Assembly (NCBI RefSeq): GCF_019279795.1
Contig: NC_056745.1
Coordinates: 504,062,359-504,126,358, forward strand
DNA length: 64,000 bases
Direction: 5' to 3'
DNA from: Protopterus annectens
Lineage: Eukaryota; Chordata; Ceratodontiformes; Protopteridae
The notes beneath the pieces were generated by a model that saw nothing but the letters and a program-made list of their open reading frames with translations, had not been told where the DNA came from and searched no databases. This document shows, one piece after another, positions 58,906 to 64,000 of this stretch. Both the position numbers and the translations under genes were made by a program. Every line of letters begins with the position of its first letter. Position 1 is the stretch's first letter.

Positions 58906-60185
58906 AGGGGTTGGAAAAGCTGGTGCTATAGGGCATTTTTTTTTATTTTAATAGTTGGGCATTTTAATTGTAGTTAAATACTGTTGAACTGCAATATACT
59001 CTGCAGAAAATGGCTAATCAATAGTTTCTGCAGATTTTATTTATTGATATTTCATTACCGCTGTAGTCCGACTGATTGTGAATGCTGTGGACTATGATTT
59101 TAGCTTTGACCTCGAAGTTTCTTTTAAGATGTATACAGATCAGTGATGCCATTTGAGTGTCATGCTTATTGTGTAGCAAATGTAGGTTGATATTTATATT
59201 CCACTAACTTTTTAAGGGAATTACAGTGCAGTTAGAATATGCACTGCAGTTATCAATTTGGCAGAATAAATGGTTCATTCTTAAATCTGTACATGAATTA
59301 CGGCTTTTCAATAAGTGCAGATGTGAGTAGCTTCTTGCACTTTGTGAAGAAAATTTAAGTCAAAGCAAACTTGTTACTAAGACTAAATATTAATTAGTCT
59401 TGTCACAACTACTAATTCAATGACCTTGAAATGTAAGTTGCTGTAAAATCTATTCAAGAGCTACAAAGCAGTTAGAAACGTCTCATGCTGAGTATTGCTT
59501 AGCTAATGTACTTTGATGCAAAACCTGTTATATTTACTGATCAATTGTATGGGTTATGGGCTTTTCAGGTGTGAGAATACAATACAATCTTTTTGATGTT
59601 TTATACTGTATAACATACTGGCATTTTGCAGTAGTACTTCCAAAACCAGAAACAAAGCACATTCATGCTAGTATCACTGCAACCTTACTAGCTGCCTGTA
59701 TATTCTTTGCAATGGATCTTTCTGTTGCAGTAAAGTGTGCATTTTAAATAAAATATTACGATTTATTGTTCTACAAATGTCCCTTCTTGGGATATGTTAT
59801 GCCCACCTTGCTTAAAGATGCGAGATCTTGCATTCTTTACTCACAACCATTCTAAGTCAGACCTGACAAATACAAGTTTCGTGTATGTTCACATTTATGT
59901 CCACATTCTCATGTCATGTCATATCACATTATCTGTAAATGTACCCAGAGCCATAGTTTGTATTAACTTTCAGACTCTAAACTAGGCACCTTTGTCAGGT
60001 ACAGACCAGTGTGCAGGGCAGGCCTACAACGCACCTGAAGTGATGATAGTGCAGTGATGTGCAGATAGTATCAAGGGTGCTTTGATCACACTGTAAACGT
60101 TATCTTTGCAATGAGAGTCGCTCTCCGTTCTGTAACACAAGTTAGGTGGTCAAGTGAGCACTGGAGGATTGCACATATTGTAGTG
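58906..60185. other. Intronic sequence, no gene recognised
   Basis: AT-rich. The frame 59556-59747 has no recognisable motif. Confidence 0.5.
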
Positions 60186-60612
60186 GAATGGGGGGGGGTC
60201 TATATTAGATCACCGAGCGCTTAAAAAAGCGAACAGTGATTAATCGACCCTATGTTAGCGAAAGCTTACAATTTCGAACTGTCAGAACAGTGATTTTTTT
60301 TCCTAGGGAAAAAAAAAATCGTTGTTCCAACAACCAAAAAAAAAAAACAAACCATAATTTAAACATTGCATTAAGTGGGGGGCTTCGCCCCCCCCCCCCA
60401 CATCCCCCCTACATAAATATACAAACTCCGAGACTGCACTACAGTGCCGAAAACGGCAAAGTAATGAAGCGGCCAAGCAAAATCTTTCCCTGGGAAAGAA
60501 TTCGCTTAAAAGCCACTTCGATATTTTACTGTTTCAGGCTTTTGAGCTCGACCAAGACACATTTGAAAGAATGCGTTTTCGGTCTTCTGATAGGGAACCT
60601 GGAATGGGAGTG
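60186..60612. repeat. Hairpin-rich, CpG-retaining segment (MITE-like)
   Basis: Contains an imperfect hairpin (60207-60241: atcac..cgctt aaaa aagcg..gtgat) and a G/C hairpin ggggggcttcgcccccc (about 60377-60394). Unlike its surroundings it keeps many CpGs (ccgaaaacggc, gaagcggcc, ttcgct). Terminal inverted repeats could not be established, so the class is open. Confidence 0.4.
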
Positions 60613-60868
60613 ACACACCTTCAGCAAGCAGACATACATTTAATCTGATCATGCAGGCCTTTATAGTGAATAAAAAGAGGAGAGAGACAATTTTCCACTG
60701 ATGTGGGTAGGTTCTGGGTTTATTGTCCCATCTCTGAATTTTCAGGAGACTGTTCTGACACTTTTTCTTTCTGCATTATAGCCCCATTTCTTTGTCTTTA
60801 TTCAGTAACACCATTGTTTTACAAACCTGCTGGGTACAGACTGCCCAGATCATGATGAGGACAGGGAT

Positions 60869-62825
60869 ATGGGTAGAGATAAAACTCCAAAGAAAAGGAG
60901 GATATACACAATTTTTTGGTCAAATTGGGCAAGTGCCTTTGGCTGGCTTTCTGTGAGAAGGCATGCAGCAAAATATGCTTTTTGCAAGACTAACACAGAC
61001 TTCACAATTCATCATGGTGGATGCCATGATCTGCAGTTACATGCCAACAATGAGAAACAGACAGAAATGCAAGTATGCAGCTGAAAGGACAAAGGCAGAC
61101 TTCTTTGGACCTCAGAGTTTAGCAAATACAAAGGCTGCTGAGGTAGAGGTTGGTTTTGTTTCATTCCTTGCTAAACACAACTTATTTGCAGTAGGAAACC
61201 ACATCTTGAAATTTATGAAGAAATGTGAAGAGGATCACGGTGTTCTCAGGAAAATGACACATGGAGCATCAAAGGCAACCTGCATTGCACAGGATGTGCT
61301 TGGGCCTCATTAACTGAATGAAGCTGCTACCAATTGCCAGAAATTGCCATTCTGTGTGTATATGGACCAAAACACAGACATGGACAATGAGAAACATTTG
61401 ATGATCCTTGTTGGTTACCTTGATGAAAAAGTTGGCAAAAATGTCATATGCCAGAATGTGTGTCATGAACTGGAAAATCACTGTCTGATGCTTTAATGTC
61501 CACGCTGACAAAAGTCAGCATCCTAGTTTCTAACATTGTGAGTTTTCTTGAGACAATGCTACCTGAATGATTGGAAAACACAATTCTGTGCTAGCTAGAT
61601 TATAGGAGGTGAAGCCCACCATTATTAACATGGGGTGTCTGTGCAATCTGGGCCATCACTGTAGCAAGGCTGTTGTATAAGCCCTGCATTTTGCAGCTGA
61701 AGAACTTATATCAGATGTGTACTATCATTTTAGGTCCAATGCACAAAGACAACAAAAACTGCATGAATCTGTATTGTTTAGACAATGACTTGCTCATTAT
61801 TATTATTAGGCATATACCTACTAGATGGCCGAGTAACTAGGAAGGTGATTAGCAGAACCCTTGACATGTGGCCAGCCCTAAATTCATATTTTTGTCTGCA
61901 GAGCCACGGTCTACTAAAATTAACTTAATTTCTGACCACCTGCAGAATCATGAACAGTGCATGATTTTTATGTTTCTCAAGTACACACTCGAACCTTTAA
62001 TGGAATTCAACATCCATCTTCAGAGCCAAGAAAGTCAGCTACTGACACTATGTGATGCTGTTCATAAACTGCTACAGCAGTATGCTGGCAGACTCCTGAA
62101 AACTGTAGCTGCTGTCCGACTTCTCAAACTCAGTGATGTTTTGATGTTAACTGACAGTAGCTCTATTCTGCCGAAAGTGAGCTGCGTATCACCTATGAAG
62201 TCAAACAGTACATGAATAGCTAGGAGGAGGATATTGCTGGCAGAGTTATACAATTTAACTTTTATAAAGAAAAGTTACGGCTTTTTATGCTGCAGTGCTG
62301 CAGAAAATGCTTTAAAGAATTCTCATGCAGGACCATTTAATGAAAGATGCTGCATTCCTCATTAATCCTGCCAAAAAATTGGATACATCTTTGTGACTTG
62401 TCAAGAATGTTTGTTTCTGTCTGTGGGAAGCATGCTGAGGATGAACAATTAATTGAGGAGTTTACCAAGTATCAGAATGAGGACACGGGGAGCCTGACTG
62501 GTCCAGTACATGGGCCACACTCATGTGTGTTCAAGTACTGGGCACACCTTCCAAGGGACCTTTGCGGTGATGGGAAACTGCCAGTTTTCACACAACTGAT
62601 AATGACTTCTTTGTTTGCCATATTCAAATCCAGAAGCTAAAAGAGATTTTAGCATGGCAAGGAAAGTAGAGTGAACTGTGTCAATCTCTCAGCGTAAAAA
62701 CACTGAACTCTGCACTATTAGCAATTAAAATGAATAAAGAACTGGATTGCTGTGATCTTAAGCTGCCAAAACAGGTCTTAGATGCTGCTAAGAAAGCCAA
62801 AGAAGTGTGCATCTGATGTATCTAA
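60869..62825 (+). pseudogene. hAT-type DNA transposase relic
   Basis: The first frame (60869-61084) ends in a BED/TTF-like zinc-finger relic, FCKTNTDFTIHHGGCHDLQLH; one Cys and the last His appear replaced. The next frame (60963-61313) has AEVEVGFVSFLAKHNLF, the start of a hAT catalytic region. A middle piece (61868-62215) holds FLKYTLEPLMEFNIHLQSQE. LIEEFTKYQNED is at 62452. The C-terminal dimerisation block is QSLSVKTLNSALLAIKMNKE (62682-62741). Order and spacing fit hAT; many stops show it is dead. Terminal repeats and 8-bp duplications were not located. Confidence 0.72.
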
Positions 62826-63324
62826 AGTATGACAGGATGCTGTTTGTTCATGCGCTCAGTGTACATGTGGAACTGGTTTTTGACATGTAACAGAAATGTT
62901 TAGAAAATGTAAATGTAATAAGTGCTATTAATGAGCATGTGATTTAGCTTTGATTCTGTACAGTAGTGCAGTTTCAAATTTATTTATGCTGTTTACAGTT
63001 TTGCAGATTATTACATAAAAGTTTTGGATCTGACTCAAGTGTTTTTTATTTTACAACTGTTCAACCAGACTCCATGGCAATGGTGCATTTTTGTGCAGTG
63101 CAAAAATAAGGTGTTACATATTTTGACTGTTTGTCACACACTGCTAGGGTTGTGTTCCACAATGGCCTCTTAAGAGGCTGAGGCCTATGGTTTCAAGTAG
63201 TTACAGGATTCAGTGCTGTTCCTAAGAATGGAATAGTCAACAGAGGCTCACAAGCTGAAACCAGACTGTCTAAAGTTAATGTGATTAGAAAACAGTCACC
63301 CAGAAATAGAAATACCTTTACCTC
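62826..63324. other. Intronic sequence, no gene recognised
   Basis: May contain the 3' flank of the hAT relic. Confidence 0.4.
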
Positions 63325-64000
63325 TTGCAGTCTCTGGGTCACTGCAATCATAGTCATGTATTTGGAAAACACCTAGAGGGCTGAGTTGAGATCAAATAGA
63401 ACAGTATACAACTGATAATTACTAGCTGCTATGCAAAAGCACAGAACGTCTGACAGTTGGTGCAGAGGAATAAGGCCTTGGGCTGTAAGCAAACGGGTAG
63501 AAGCTTCGGCCTTCAGTTGCCTACTGTGTGACCTTGAGTAAGTCACTTGACCAGACAATGTTTGCGGTAATTGGGAATTTGCATTAGGCATATTACTAGC
63601 CCACTGGATTGAATGCATAGTGACTATCTACAAACATATCAGAAAGCTAAGTGGTCTTGATGATCAGATGAATATCTTCTAATCTCCTTTTTGCATAAAA
63701 AGGAGGCTTGACTGCATCATGATTATCTGGAAACAGTGTTTAGGAATATATTTACTTCAGCTGCCCAGACTGAGTATCAGTCTGAGGTTATTAGTCTTTT
63801 TTGAAATGATAAAGAATTTGGAGTACTAACTGGATCCCTTTTTGGTTGAGTGGGATATCTTGGGTGATTGTTTTTCTGATGAGATTCAATAATCTTGCTA
63901 CAGTTTTTCTTTTGGGGTGGGATGTCTATCCCATATGAAGCAGGGGAGAGGCATCAAAGGGAATTATGCAGCCTACGGTTATTACTGTATGAATCGAGTT
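63325..64000 (-). pseudogene. Decayed DIRS RT fragment, runs off the window
   Basis: At DNA level, 'aaaacacctagagggctgag' with 'gagatcaaatagaacagtat' and 'aactgataattactagctgc' (63366-63430) match 35573-35640 of the complete DIRS (TAPRVF/ALPF region). 'tcttttttgaaatgataaag' with 'aactggatccc' (63797-63838) matches about 35838-35880. A MIR-like SINE splits it. Confidence 0.75.
63445..63625 (+). repeat. MIR-like SINE inside the DIRS relic
   Basis: Carries tgtgtgaccttgagtaagtc followed by acttgacc (63526-63553), the conserved 3' block of MIR/L2-tailed SINEs. Its head region (about 63447-63525) is poorly preserved. DIRS sequence continues on both sides. Confidence 0.65.

Noticed and set aside
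60377..60394. G/C hairpin as a rho-independent-type terminator
   Set aside because: The setting is a vertebrate intron; the hairpin belongs to a repeat-like segment.
1..64000. CRISPR array, bacterial operon or integrated virus
   Set aside because: No regularly spaced repeats, no compact gene arrangement and no virus-specific genes. The RT-bearing sequences are LINE, DIRS or Penelope-type.

Overview
The window looks like a stretch of a very large vertebrate genome, and almost all of it is intron. Three short minus-strand exons (49696-49808, 19791-19890, 19580-19649) splice in frame with canonical GT/AG sites. They encode the conserved C-terminal part of RAB3IP (Rabin8, the Rab8 guanine-nucleotide exchange factor). 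One intron between them is about 29.8 kb and the next is 141 bp. Earlier exons should lie beyond base 64000. I could not find the last coding exon, so it probably lies left of base 1. No bacterial, viral or CRISPR features were seen. CR1, L2-like and RTE LINEs, DIRS elements, Penelope-type sequence, hAT and tRNA-SINEs together, in a 30 kb intron, suggest an amphibian-, lungfish- or other large-genome fish-like lineage. The species is an inference and is not resolved.

Layout. 0-5.9 kb: SINEs, microsatellites and a cluster of diverged short repeats. 5.9-9.3 kb: decayed CR1-type LINE pieces. 9.4-11.5 kb: a DIRS gag-only fragment. 13.3-19.3 kb: a full-length but broken DIRS element ending about 250 bp from a RAB3IP exon. 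19.6-19.9 kb: two RAB3IP exons. 24.4-29.1 kb: an old, nearly complete CR1 with a zinc-finger/esterase ORF1 and an EN-RT ORF2, carrying an 83-bp young CR1 insertion in ORF1. 30-42.4 kb: a nested block in which an RTE LINE (minus) is split by an L2-like LINE (plus). That L2-like LINE is in turn split by a 6.08-kb complete DIRS (32.73-38.81 kb) and by a 240-bp Penelope-type insertion holding a hammerhead-ribozyme motif. 44.2-46.1 kb: more Penelope-like, RTE and CR1-like relics. 49.7 kb: RAB3IP exon. 50.0-52.6 kb: a young 5'-truncated CR1. 53.5-55.0 kb: a decayed DIRS. 55.9-58.9 kb: a degenerate tandem array split by a CR1. 60.9-62.8 kb: a hAT transposase relic. 63.3-64 kb: a DIRS RT relic with a MIR-like SINE inside.

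How the parts relate. The L2-like LINE (3' tail at 41.65-41.76 kb) and the tRNA-headed SINE at 92-352 share the same 3' tail, the pattern of a SINE using its partner LINE. All five DIRS copies lie on the same strand as the host gene. The most notable element is the compact hammerhead-bearing insertion at 40059-40305, which has a 7-bp target-site duplication and a helix III so short that it would have to work as a dimer.
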